From NCBI RefSeq assembly GCF_018588885.1, contig NZ_JAFFIW010000020.1:52802-116801 (forward strand): DNA of 64,000 nt, in the 5' to 3' direction. Below are positions 25,024 through 32,859 of the stretch, in pieces. How positions within the stretch are numbered: the stretch's first letter is position 1; each line of letters begins with the position of its first letter. A program made the translations under genes and the position numbers. The notes beneath the pieces are model-generated. The model did not search any database. It had not been told where the DNA came from and worked only from the letters and a program-made list of their open reading frames with translations. The DNA comes from Mesorhizobium sp. dw_380. GTDB lineage: Bacteria > Pseudomonadota > Alphaproteobacteria > Rhizobiales > Rhizobiaceae.

Positions 25024-25143
25024 CCTCGACCAAAGTCTAGCGGCCCCGACATTTTGTCTGGGTAATCCGACGCAAGGCCAGTTGAGGCGCCGGGCTGAAG
25101 GGGGCTACGTCTCAGTCGACCGAAGCCAACTGCGAATACCAAT

Positions 25144-25536
25144 GTGCCTCAACCCCCTCTGATCGCCTGTATCGACGACGACGCGTCAGTTCGCGAGGCG
25201 CTGGAGGGGTTGCTGGTCGCCTTTGGTTTTGCAGCCGAGATCTTCGCCTCCGCCGAGGATTTTCTGAGTTCCGCTCGGCTGGATCGCATTTCGTGCCTGA
25301 TAGCAGACGTAAAGCTGGCTGGGATGTCTGGCCTTCAACTCCAAAGACGTCTTGTTGAATCGGGGTATCAGATCCCCACGATCCTCATCACCGCCTTCGG
25401 AGATGATCGGCTACGAAGACAGGCACTCGATGCTGGGGCCGTCAACCTCCTCCTCAAGCCAATTGCCAGGGAGGATCTGTTGTCCTCGATAGAGCTCGCA
25501 CTGAAGCGAAAGGCGGATGGCGATGACGGTCAGTAG
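25144..25536 (+). CDS. single-domain response regulator (receiver only)
   Basis: The gene starts at GTG 25144. The 130-residue protein is a lone receiver: CIDDDASVREALEGLLVAFG, phosphoacceptor Asp in LIADVKLAGMSGLQ, then the switch region ILITAFGDD and the Lys in LLKPIAREDLL. It has no output domain. It may be a phosphate sink or an intermediate in a relay from the 1864-residue kinase to the winged-helix regulator encoded next. It lies 120 bp after the FixJ-type gene and 68 bp before the next regulator. Confidence 0.9.
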   Translation: MPQPPLIACIDDDASVREALEGLLVAFGFAAEIFASAEDFLSSARLDRISCLIADVKLAGMSGLQLQRRLVESGYQIPTILITAFGDDRLRRQALDAGAVNLLLKPIAREDLLSSIELALKRKADGDDGQ

Positions 25537-25604
25537 ATCGATGGTCTTGTTCGATGCGGCGGGATTGAAACAAGGGGGTTAGCGGCAGGGAAGGGAAGTG
25601 CACC

Positions 25605-26477
25605 ATGGATATGCCAGCCAGCCGAATAGCGGAGCCCGACCAGCGCCTGATTGCCGCTCCCGAGCAGCGCAGCATCGATGAATTTGCCACTGGCGGGAGT
25701 GGTGCCAAGGGCGCCATCCGCTTCAGGCACTACAACGTCGAGCCAAGCACTCGATTGCTGCTTCGCGATGGACGTCCGGTCTACCTCGGTAGCCGAGCAT
25801 TCGATCTTCTACTGGTGCTTCTCAGGTCGCGCGGCGTTCTTGTCTCCAAGGAAGCGATCGTCCGCCACGTGTGGCCCGAAACGCTGGTCGACGAGAGCAA
25901 TCTGCGGTTTCAGATGGCGTCGCTCCGGAACGCGCTGGGCGAAGACAGGGACGTTATCAAGACCATCCCTGGACGCGGCTACCTGTTTGCCGATGAGGGC
26001 GATATGACCGAGACCGCGCCTCGGGTGCAGGCGGAGACCTCTCTATCTGTCGCGAGAGACTCGATTACGCGATGGCCGAGAGCCAATATCGCGTCGCACA
26101 CCGACGATATGGTACGCAAGGCGTCCATCGTGATCATCGATGACGACTGCGAGTCCCGCGAGGCGCTTGAAGGCCTGCTTCAATCGGTTGGTTTACAAGT
26201 CGAATCGTTCGGATCAGTTCAGGCGTACTTGGACCGCGTGCGGCTATCCCCGCCACGGTGCCTCGTGCTCGACGTCTGGTTGCCGGGACGGAGCGGGTTG
26301 GATTTTCAGGCCGAATTAGTGCGTTCCGGTGTGCATGTGCCAATCATCTTCATCAGCGGCCACGCCGACTTGCACATGGGTGTCCAGGCGATGAAGGCGG
26401 GCGCATTTGAGTTCCTGGCGAAGCCTGTCCGCCATCAGGAGTTGCTGGAGGCCATCTGGCTGGCCATCGCGCCTTGA
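25605..26477 (+). CDS. inverted response regulator: winged helix N-terminal, receiver C-terminal
   Basis: This 290-residue protein has an unusual domain order. Residues about 37-130 form an OmpR/CadC-type winged helix (YNVEPSTRLLLRDGRPVYLG, SRAFDLLLVLLRSRGVLVSK, SNLRFQMASLRNALGEDRDV, IKTIPGRGYLF). A linker follows, and then residues about 172-288 are a receiver (IVIIDDDCESREALEGLLQS; Asp in LVLDVWLPGRSG; FISGHADLHM; Lys in LAKPV). In OmpR-type regulators the order is the reverse. The receiver is closer to that of the FixJ-type protein at 24376 than to OmpR receivers, suggesting fusion of a CadC-like winged helix to a duplicated FixJ-type receiver. It probably regulates the gene at 26747, which follows. 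Confidence 0.88.
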   Translation: MDMPASRIAEPDQRLIAAPEQRSIDEFATGGSGAKGAIRFRHYNVEPSTRLLLRDGRPVYLGSRAFDLLLVLLRSRGVLVSKEAIVRHVWPETLVDESNLRFQMASLRNALGEDRDVIKTIPGRGYLFADEGDMTETAPRVQAETSLSVARDSITRWPRANIASHTDDMVRKASIVIIDDDCESREALEGLLQSVGLQVESFGSVQAYLDRVRLSPPRCLVLDVWLPGRSGLDFQAELVRSGVHVPIIFISGHADLHMGVQAMKAGAFEFLAKPVRHQELLEAIWLAIAP

Positions 26478-26746
26478 TTGGCAAGTTTCGATCTTCAAGG
26501 GAGTCATGTTGATCACTTTGGATATGGATATGGGACTTAGTCGATAAACGGGAGTCTGCCCTATCATCAGGACTGGGTCGAGATGCTTGCACAGGCAGCA
26601 GAGGCAAAGGCCGCTCGCTGACGACCACCTCAGCCTTCACCCGCCTGCACAAAGGACGCCGTTGCGGGAAGAGCAACTCTCCGAACCGGACGTCTCAGCT
26701 GCATCTGGCGGACATTGCGTCAAACCACTTCAACGGAGCTTAAGAC
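26478..26746. other. intergenic promoter region before exported hydrolase
   Basis: There is no gene here. The 269 bp separate the three regulator genes from the hydrolase gene and are the most likely target of the regulators. I see no clear palindrome; the hydrolase start is preceded by ACGGAGCTTAAGAC. Confidence 0.4.
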
Positions 26747-27757
26747 ATGAGACCATTTAGATTGTTTGTTGCAGGCGCGGTCCTGGCACTGTTGTTGCCG
26801 GCGACGGTCTCAGCGCAGGTTACCGATAAGGGCAATCCTTATCAAGGCATCGACGTCTCTGACGCGACGTTAGTGGGCGAGTTGGAAGGATTTGAAAGCA
26901 GCTTTGCCGAGGTGAACGGCATCCGAATACACTACGTGCAGGGCGGCCAAGGCACACCTGTCGTCATGCTGCCTGGCTGGCCGCAGACATGGTGGGCGTT
27001 CCACAAGATCATGCCCCAGCTCGCCAAGAACCATCGTGTTATCGCTGTCGACATTCGCGGAATGGGCACGACGGACAAGCCCAAGGGCGGCTACGACAAG
27101 AAAGACATGGCCAAGGATATCCATGAACTTGTCAAAGCTCTCGGCTATGACAAAGCGCATATCGTTGGCCACGATATCGGATCGCAGGTCGCCTACGCCT
27201 ACGCGGCCAACTATCCAGATGCAACGACATCGGTGACCTTCCTGGATGTGTCGGCACAGCCGCAGAGCACGCGCGACATGCGGCTCGTTCCTCCGCATCC
27301 TCTCACAGGCAATTTCCAGAAGGACTTCTTTCTCTGGTGGTTCGCTTTCAACCAGGTGCGAGACATGCCCGAAGAGCTTATCGAGGGACGCGCATATATC
27401 TACCAGAACTGGTTCTGGAATTCGCTTCTCTATAAAAAGGATGCGCTGACGGAACGCGACCGTGCCGTTTACGCCAATGCCTACAATACCAAGGACGGCA
27501 TCCGGGGCGGCAATGGCTGGTATCAGGCCTACGCCCAGGATCTCGACGATCAATTGACGTATCCGGACAAATTGACCGTACCTTCTCTCGGCATCGGTGG
27601 TCTTGGAAACGGACTGCTTGTCGAGTTCATGAAAAGCAAGTTCGCCAATCCACGACTCGAACATTTGCCGGAAAGCGGGCACTACATTGCCGAGGAGGCA
27701 CCCGAGCAAGTGACCGGCATCTTGGCCGGCTTTCTTCGATCCGTCGACAGACAATAA
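26747..27757 (+). CDS. exported epoxide hydrolase-like alpha/beta hydrolase
   Basis: The 336-residue protein has a Sec signal peptide (LFVAGAVLALLLPATVSAQ). The hydrolase fold follows: VNGIRIHYVQGGQGTPVVML, PGWPQTWWAFHKIMPQLAKN, the Asp nucleophile in VGHDIGSQVAY, and the base His in PESGHYIAEEAPEQ. The Asp nucleophile, the long cap region (WWFAFNQVRDMPEELIEGRA) and the length fit periplasmic epoxide hydrolase or dehalogenase-like enzymes. The substrate is unknown. It follows the regulatory genes and could be their main output. Confidence 0.88.
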   Translation: MRPFRLFVAGAVLALLLPATVSAQVTDKGNPYQGIDVSDATLVGELEGFESSFAEVNGIRIHYVQGGQGTPVVMLPGWPQTWWAFHKIMPQLAKNHRVIAVDIRGMGTTDKPKGGYDKKDMAKDIHELVKALGYDKAHIVGHDIGSQVAYAYAANYPDATTSVTFLDVSAQPQSTRDMRLVPPHPLTGNFQKDFFLWWFAFNQVRDMPEELIEGRAYIYQNWFWNSLLYKKDALTERDRAVYANAYNTKDGIRGGNGWYQAYAQDLDDQLTYPDKLTVPSLGIGGLGNGLLVEFMKSKFANPRLEHLPESGHYIAEEAPEQVTGILAGFLRSVDRQ

Positions 27758-28073
27758 CCCTTGACTGCGGTCGTCTCTGAGCCGGCCGCGGTCGGCGCCC
27801 GCCAGATGCAGGAGCTTGTCGAGGCCTCTGCCGATGGTCTCGGCGAGGCCGCTGTTCGGGCCATTCCGCCGGTCCGTTCGCGCAGGATGTCGTTTGCCAG
27901 GGCAAATGGGCATTCGTCGCACGAAGTCACAATACTATCGCTGTCAAACGGCTTCCAAAACTGACCCCCGATTTTTGACCCCCTTATGTAATGCGCGGCG
28001 GTCAGCGTTCGCCCGGGCGGAGCTGGTCAGGGTTGCGCAGCCCGGGCGAGCGCGGATGGCGCTTGGCAGGTGA

Positions 28074-28620
28074 TCAGGCACGGTTCTTGAAGCGCCAGGA
28101 TTCGTTTCCGGTCTCGATGATCTCGCAATGATGGGTGAGACGGTCGAGCAGCGCTGTCGTCATCTTGGCGTCGCCGAAGACGGCGGGCCATTCGCCGAAC
28201 GCCAGGTTGGTGGTGACGATGATCGAGGTCCGTTCATAGAGCCTGCTGATCAGGTGGAAGAGCAATTGCCCGCCGGCCTGCGCGAAGGGCAGATAGCCGA
28301 GTTCATCGAGCACGACGAAGTCGAGCCGGGTGAGGTAGTCGGCGATACGGCCCTGCTTGCCGCTGCGGTGCTCGGTCTCGAGTCGGTTGATCGGCGACGT
28401 TGAAGAAGCGGCCACGTGAGCCGTTGCGGATCAGGGCGCGGGCAATGGCGATTGCCAGATGCGACTTGCCGGTTCCGGTGCCGCCGATGAGCACGGCGTT
28501 GCGCTGATCGGCAACGAAGGTTCCGTTGGCGAGATCACGGATGAGTGGCTCGTTGACCGGCGTGCCGTCGAAGTCGAACTCCTCGATGTCCTTGGCCAGT
28601 GGCAGCTTGGCGACGGTGCG
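28074..28620 (-). pseudogene. istB: istB remnant (IS21 ATPase helper)
   Basis: The frame reads TVAKLPLAKDIEEFDFDGTP and GGTGTGKSHLAIAIARALI (Walker A), then after a frameshift RLETEHRSGKQGRIADYLTR, LDELGYLPFAQAGGQLLFHL and GNESWRFKNRA. These are IstB segments in order. The N-terminal third is missing at the junction with istA, and a short deletion around 28405 shifts the frame. The helper ATPase is therefore inactive. Confidence 0.85.
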
Positions 28621-29438
28621 CCTTGGCATAGGCGACGCACTTGTCCTGCAGCCAGGCATTCAGCTCCTCATAGGTCTTGAAGCGCAGCCTGGGCGTGAAG
28701 AAGCGCTTACGCACCAGCCCGACCTGGTTCGCGACCTGACCCTTCTCCCAGCCCGACGCGGGCGTGCAGGCGACCGGCTGCACCAGATAATGGCTGCACA
28801 TCTGCAGGAAGCGCCGATTGTCTTGGCGGTCCTTGCCAACAAAGATCGTTTCCACCGCCGTCTTCATGTTGTCGTAGATGCCGCGGGTGCAGGCGCCGCC
28901 GAAGAAGGCAAAGGCCCTGTCATGGGCGTCGAACACCATCTCCTGCGTCTCGCGCGGATAGGCCCTGACGAACATCATGCGGCTGTGGCAGAGCCGGACA
29001 TGGGCGACCTTCACGGTCACCGTCACGCCGTTGATCAGGACGATCTCATGGCTCCAGTCGAACTGGTAGGCCTCGCCCGGCGCGAAGAACAGCGGCACAT
29101 AAGCGTCCGCCATCGCCAACCCCTGCGCCTTCGCCCAACTCTTCGCGTATCGGCGGACGGCTTCATAGCCTCCCTCGTAACCGAGACTGCAAAGCTCTTC
29201 GTAAATCCGGATAAGTGTCAGTTGCTCGCGCGCCGCCTTGCCACGGTTGCCATTCAAAAACCCGTCAAGCTGATCCTGCCACGGACCGATCTTCGGCTTG
29301 GGCTGCCGCTCGCGTTCGTAGGAGAACGATGTCTCATTGGATCTGAGAATCTTGCCGAGCTCGCGGCAAATCCGCTTGAGCGACCATCCCTGCACATGGA
29401 AGGCGCCGAACCCGGGCAATCGTATCCACCGACTTCAT
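28621..29438 (-). pseudogene. istA: istA remnant (IS21 transposase)
   Basis: The reading starts MKSVDTIARVRR at 29438 and continues, after a 1-bp frameshift near 29402, as FHVQGWSLKRICRELGKILR. The helix-turn-helix seems to lack about six residues between RELG and KILR. The DDE core segments (AYQFDWSHEIVLINGVTVTV and FFGGACTRGIYDNMKTAVE) are present. The sequence ends at AWLQDKCVAYAKAHRR, where it joins istB, so the C-terminal third is gone. Confidence 0.85.
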
Positions 29439-29581
29439 CCCCACACCATCCGCTCGCCACGACGAGCTGATGGTCGCAAATCAAAGCATCAGGGGGGTCA
29501 AAATTGGACGCCGATTCCCCGGCTTATGGGGTCAATTTTGCACGCCGATTCACAGCCTGCCGTGCTTTCAGCGATCCGACC

Positions 29582-30253
29582 TTACCTAAGTGATCCAGCC
29601 TTCAGTGCGTACAGCATGTGATCAACCGAACTAAGCAATATGCTCACTGGAACGTCGGCCAAAGCCCGCACCTGTTCGCCGTGACACTTTCGTAGAACGC
29701 TTCCGCTCCCGCATGGACATGGCCAATGCCCTCGCACCTTGCCCTTCAGCAAGTTCAGCAGAAATTCGCCAACTACACGGGCATCCTTGGTGCCAAGATA
29801 ACGCTCGTAAAACTCAAGGACCCCGAAACTCCCATGGGTGCTTTCGCTGAATGGCCATGGTTGGCCTTCCTCAAAGAGGCTGTTCCCAATGAGATACGGC
29901 CGCACAGCTTTCTCCAGATAATTCTCGATGGAGAAATCACCTTTCAGGTTCACCCAAAGCTCGACCGGGACGCCGACGCACAGAGCTCCGGTCCCCGGAA
30001 AAACGTGACGATCAATGATCCTTTCAATCCGGCCAGCCGTTTCCCAGATATCCGGTATGGACTGGGGATAACCAGTCGGCAGCCGGACATCGATCGTGTA
30101 GCGGTCCCGGTGCGCGTCTTCGGCCAGTACGGCGAAGGTTCCAGCGACATGAACAAAACCGCCCTGCACTCGGGCATGCAGGGTGGGGTACCTGTCGCGC
30201 AGTGTCTGGCGAAGGCCGTCAAGCTTTGATGGATCGTTCTCGTGCCAGGTCAT
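29582..30253 (-). CDS. CBASS E2-like conjugating protein with C-terminal SEC-C-type zinc motif
   Basis: The 223-residue protein has a ubiquitin-conjugating-enzyme-like core: YTIDVRLPTGYPQSIPDIWE, then the predicted catalytic Cys in FPGTGALCVGVPVELW (about residue 92). The C-terminal part has CPCGSGSVLRKCHG, a SEC-C-like zinc motif. In CBASS, E2-like proteins attach to or process the C-terminus of the cyclase to control its activity. A layout with E2 but no E1 or JAB peptidase is called type II-short. The start codon overlaps the cyclase stop by ATGA. An IS21 derivative begins just after the stop. Confidence 0.85.
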   Translation of the reverse strand: MTWHENDPSKLDGLRQTLRDRYPTLHARVQGGFVHVAGTFAVLAEDAHRDRYTIDVRLPTGYPQSIPDIWETAGRIERIIDRHVFPGTGALCVGVPVELWVNLKGDFSIENYLEKAVRPYLIGNSLFEEGQPWPFSESTHGSFGVLEFYERYLGTKDARVVGEFLLNLLKGKVRGHWPCPCGSGSVLRKCHGEQVRALADVPVSILLSSVDHMLYALKAGSLR

Positions 30254-31152
30254 TCACCCTCGTCTGCCCACGGCGGCGCCGCACCACCAACAGCGGTCGC
30301 GGCAGCTGTGAGCGCCGCGACACGCGGAACAGCTGGTGCCCTCGGCGTCGGCAGGGCGCCGAACACATGTTCCCACCCATGATCCGCAGCTGCGATCAGC
30401 GTGTCTTCCGCCACGTCCCTCAGCGTATCGCGCAACTCCTCCGTGAGCGCGAAAGACAGATCGTTGCCGGTGGGATTCGCGGGGTCTTCAATCATCAGAT
30501 CTTCGATCTCGTCCCGGAAAGCGGTCAACACGCGCTCGAACCGATCCTGCAGGGTGCCAGAGTCGTTGGCAGACAGTACCTTGATGATCAGAAGCTCCAG
30601 CGGGAACGTGCGGATCAGGATACTATTACGGGTCCGCCACAACTTGCCGAGCTGAATGACGTCGGTGCACCCACTCTCGCGGACATGTGCGATGTGCACC
30701 TCCAGGTTCGTCTTCAGACGCTCCTTGTCACCTTCGTTTTGGTGAAGGAACACGTCGGTGCCGTCATCGCTGACGTAACGGCCGGGCACGATGTCAATTT
30801 TAAGATCCTTGCCCTTTTTGGTCTTCAAGCGAAGCGCTGACCGTTTCCGCTCGACCTGATAGTCGGCCTCAAGAAGGTCGGCGACATTGTCGTAGATCTC
30901 CTCCAGCTTCTCACCGGGTGCGGTATCATCGTTGTCGAAGTAACAGACCTCGTCGAGATCGTAGTCTTCACGGATCATCGTGCCTTTGGCGCTTGATCCG
31001 CCGTGCGTGAAATTCGGGTTGCTGTTGGGGAAGGCCTCGGTCAGAAGGACTTCGACATTATCGCGTTCCGCCTCCAGGGCGACCAGTTCATCGCACCCCT
31101 CCTCCAGTTGCTGCGACTTCAGCAGGTCCTGCAGATACTCGTTGTCACTCAT
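30250..31152 (-). CDS. CD-NTase (cGAS/DncV-like cyclic oligonucleotide synthase) of CBASS
   Basis: The 300-residue protein has the nucleotidyltransferase signature GGSSAKGTMIREDYDLDE (residues 51-68) with metal-binding Asp63 and Asp65, and a third Asp in KIDIVPGR (Asp120). The later LGKLWRTRNSILIRTFPLEL belongs to the helical domain. On phage infection these enzymes make cyclic di- or trinucleotides that switch on an effector. The C-terminus is a flexible Ala/Pro-rich tail ending WADEGE, a likely substrate for the E2-like partner. It overlaps both neighbours (8 bp with the effector gene, 4 bp with the E2 gene). Confidence 0.9.
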   Translation of the reverse strand: MSDNEYLQDLLKSQQLEEGCDELVALEAERDNVEVLLTEAFPNSNPNFTHGGSSAKGTMIREDYDLDEVCYFDNDDTAPGEKLEEIYDNVADLLEADYQVERKRSALRLKTKKGKDLKIDIVPGRYVSDDGTDVFLHQNEGDKERLKTNLEVHIAHVRESGCTDVIQLGKLWRTRNSILIRTFPLELLIIKVLSANDSGTLQDRFERVLTAFRDEIEDLMIEDPANPTGNDLSFALTEELRDTLRDVAEDTLIAAADHGWEHVFGALPTPRAPAVPRVAALTAAATAVGGAAPPWADEGE

Positions 31153-32368
31153 TGCGGTTCACCCTGATCCTTTCCGTGAAACCTCCAACCCGTTTGTCAA
31201 AGTCATGCACGATCAAGGCCGGGTGAACCTTGGGCAATAGGTCAAAGCCGAGCGCGATAGCGGCAGGCGCCGGAACGGCGGGAAACACGTGAACTTCCGA
31301 TACGCCCGGATTCTCGCGCGTCACCTGCGCGAGAAGGGCGCGGTAGGACGCACGGAAACCGTCCAGATCGGCACGCGTTCGAAGAAAGCCCGGATTGGGC
31401 GCCATGCCATCAAGGGTCAAATCGTAGACCGTGACGCCAGCGTAGATCGCTCCGGGCAGTTGCTCCGCATCAATCGCACCACTCAAGGACAGCGTCACCG
31501 CCACCTTGCCTGCGTCGGTGCCGCGCCTGGTGGTACGAGTGACGTAGGAGACCGGCAGCCCATCGGCATGCCAGGTCCAACGATCATCGCGGTCACGATG
31601 ACACTGAAAGAAATCTGTCTGTACAGTGTTGCTGAGCGCGGCACCCAGAACCGCCAGCAGGGGCATGGGTGCCAGGCCTATGACCGACAGGTGTTTCACA
31701 TCGCCAAACACGTCCTGCGCGGCATACATGGCGCTGACATGCTGCGAAATCAGGCGCTCAGCCATTGGATAATATCCATCGCCCGTTTCATCGCCGAGCT
31801 GGCTGAGATCGATAACCTTGAAGGCACTGGACGCCGGATAGCGGGGGCGAAGCGCGTCGACAACTTCCTGCTGCCCGACCTCTACGACGCGCTCCCCGAT
31901 GCGGCTCTTCAATACAAGGACGTTGGTACGCAGTTCTGGGCCTAGCTCGGTCAATGCACGAATGCGGCGCTCGTGCGCTTCCTTGCCTGCAACGAGAACG
32001 TCGCGTGGATAGCGCTCGGCATTGTCATCGATCATCTTGTGGCAAGGCTGGCAAAGCAGCATCAGGTTTTCGATGCTGTTGATGTCCGCTGGTCGCGCAC
32101 CGTCCTTCCCCCGCGCAGCGCCTTCCTTAAAGGCGACGATATGGGCGTTCTCGCCGTAGTTGCCGCGATCCTTCGTTAATGGATGCTCGAACAGGAACTT
32201 GTTGCATCCCGGAAATTCACAGCGTCCGGCCGCTAACGCGACCAACGCCTTCTGGTCATTGGCAGACGCGTTCCGCGCCAGCTTGACCGGCGAGTCATCG
32301 TGCACCGGTACAGCGCGCGTGCGCCCTGAACCCGGTTCCTTCCTGCTGGTCGCGTCCGACTTCGCCAA
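31145..32368 (-). CDS. cap5: Cap5-type CBASS effector: HNH endonuclease fused to SAVED domain
   Basis: I favour TTG 32368 (AGGGG 8 bp upstream) over TTG 32407, giving 407 residues. An HNH nuclease domain (about 35-130) shows CEFPGCNKFLF, YGENAHIVAF and the zinc/HNH segment SIENLMLLCQPCHKMIDD. The C-terminal half is a SAVED domain that binds cyclic oligonucleotides: LSVIGLAPMPLLAVLGAALS, SEVHVFPAVPAPAAIALGFD. When the cyclase signal binds, such effectors oligomerise and degrade DNA, killing or arresting the infected cell. It is the first gene of the three-gene operon. Confidence 0.9.
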   Translation of the reverse strand: MAKSDATSRKEPGSGRTRAVPVHDDSPVKLARNASANDQKALVALAAGRCEFPGCNKFLFEHPLTKDRGNYGENAHIVAFKEGAARGKDGARPADINSIENLMLLCQPCHKMIDDNAERYPRDVLVAGKEAHERRIRALTELGPELRTNVLVLKSRIGERVVEVGQQEVVDALRPRYPASSAFKVIDLSQLGDETGDGYYPMAERLISQHVSAMYAAQDVFGDVKHLSVIGLAPMPLLAVLGAALSNTVQTDFFQCHRDRDDRWTWHADGLPVSYVTRTTRRGTDAGKVAVTLSLSGAIDAEQLPGAIYAGVTVYDLTLDGMAPNPGFLRTRADLDGFRASYRALLAQVTRENPGVSEVHVFPAVPAPAAIALGFDLLPKVHPALIVHDFDKRVGGFTERIRVNRNE

Positions 32369-32423
32369 TCCATTCGCCCCTTTCCGGGTTGTTGACCAAT
32401 GTCGCAAATCAGTAGTACGATCA

Positions 32424-32439
32424 CCTACGAACTCGTAGG
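32424..32439. promoter_or_regulatory. operator palindrome 1 in CBASS/capH intergenic region
   Basis: CCTACGAACTCGTAGG is a perfect dyad with 7-bp arms. It lies just upstream of the cap5 start region and shares its outer bases (CCTACG...CGTAGG) with the second palindrome 60 bp away. It is a likely binding site for the adjacent XRE (CapH-like) repressor. Confidence 0.65.
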
Positions 32440-32457
32440 GGCGCCCGGTATCAAAAA

Positions 32458-32474
32458 GCCACCCTCAAGGTGGC
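32458..32474 (-). terminator. minus-strand hairpin with T-run between the two operators
   Basis: Read on the minus strand it is GCCACC-TTGAG-GGTGGC followed by TTTTTGA: a perfect 6-bp stem and a T-run, as in intrinsic terminators. It would stop leftward transcripts that begin near operator 2 before they enter the CBASS operon. It could be an attenuator or an insulator. Confidence 0.6.
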
Positions 32475-32483
32475 CACCAGTGC

Positions 32484-32499
32484 CCTACGCATTCGTAGG
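32484..32499. promoter_or_regulatory. operator palindrome 2, 22 bp before capH start
   Basis: CCTACGCATTCGTAGG is a perfect dyad with 6-bp arms and the same outer half-sites as operator 1. Its centre lies exactly 60 bp from that of operator 1, placing both on about the same helix face. Its position suggests autoregulation of the XRE gene. Confidence 0.65.
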
Positions 32500-32520
32500 A
32501 TTAACATAACCAGGAACGTC

Positions 32521-32859
32521 GTGTCAAATAGCTCGGAGAAAGAACTGGAATTCGGGGATCGGCTGGTGGCCGCCCGCGAAGCAAGAGGACTGAACCAAAC
32601 GGAGTTGGCAAAGGAAGCGGGATTGCAACCTGCTGCCATTGGTCACTTTGAACGCAACAGAAGGAAACCGTCCTTTGCTAATGTCAGGGCGCTTGCCAAG
32701 GCGTTGAAAGTTTCAGCCGACTATCTTCTGGGCCGGACCCAGGACATGCAGGGCGCTACCACGGCTTTCCGTGGTGAGGAAAACCTGTCTTCCGCCGACC
32801 GTGAACATATTCAGATGATGATCGACCTGATTAACCAGAAAAAGAGAAGCGATGGCTAA
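32521..32859 (+). CDS. capH: XRE-family regulator, CapH-like
   Basis: The start is GTG 32521 (after CCAGGAACGTC), because the longer frame would run back through the operator. The 112-residue protein has a helix-turn-helix (RLVAAREARGLNQTELAKEA, LQPAAIGHFERNRRKPSFAN, VRALAKALKVSADYLLGR) and a helical C-terminus. Next to a Zn-peptidase gene and divergent from a CBASS operon, it matches the CapH/CapP pair. In that pair CapH represses CBASS and is cleaved by CapP in response to DNA damage (ssDNA). The match is by context and domain, not by a sequence search. Its stop overlaps the peptidase start. Confidence 0.8.
   Translation: MSNSSEKELEFGDRLVAAREARGLNQTELAKEAGLQPAAIGHFERNRRKPSFANVRALAKALKVSADYLLGRTQDMQGATTAFRGEENLSSADREHIQMMIDLINQKKRSDG

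Larger units (their letters stand above)
27942..29554 (-). mobile_element. IS21-family element with internal deletion
   Basis: The element runs from TGTCAAACGGC to GCCGATTCACA. Both ends carry the multiple CGGCGTCCAATTTTGACCCC-like terminal repeats seen in IS21 elements. It is 1613 bp, shorter than the usual 2-2.5 kb. Inside, on the minus strand, istA is cut off after about two thirds of its length and runs directly into the middle of istB. It therefore cannot transpose by itself. The left end matches the remnant at 8615-8902 in the same orientation. The right end lies 28 bp from the stop codon of the CBASS E2-like gene. Confidence 0.88.

Noticed and set aside
28526..29470. A 314-codon plus-strand frame inside the IS21 element
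   Set aside because: It lies opposite the istA and istB remnants, whose motifs are recognisable on the minus strand.
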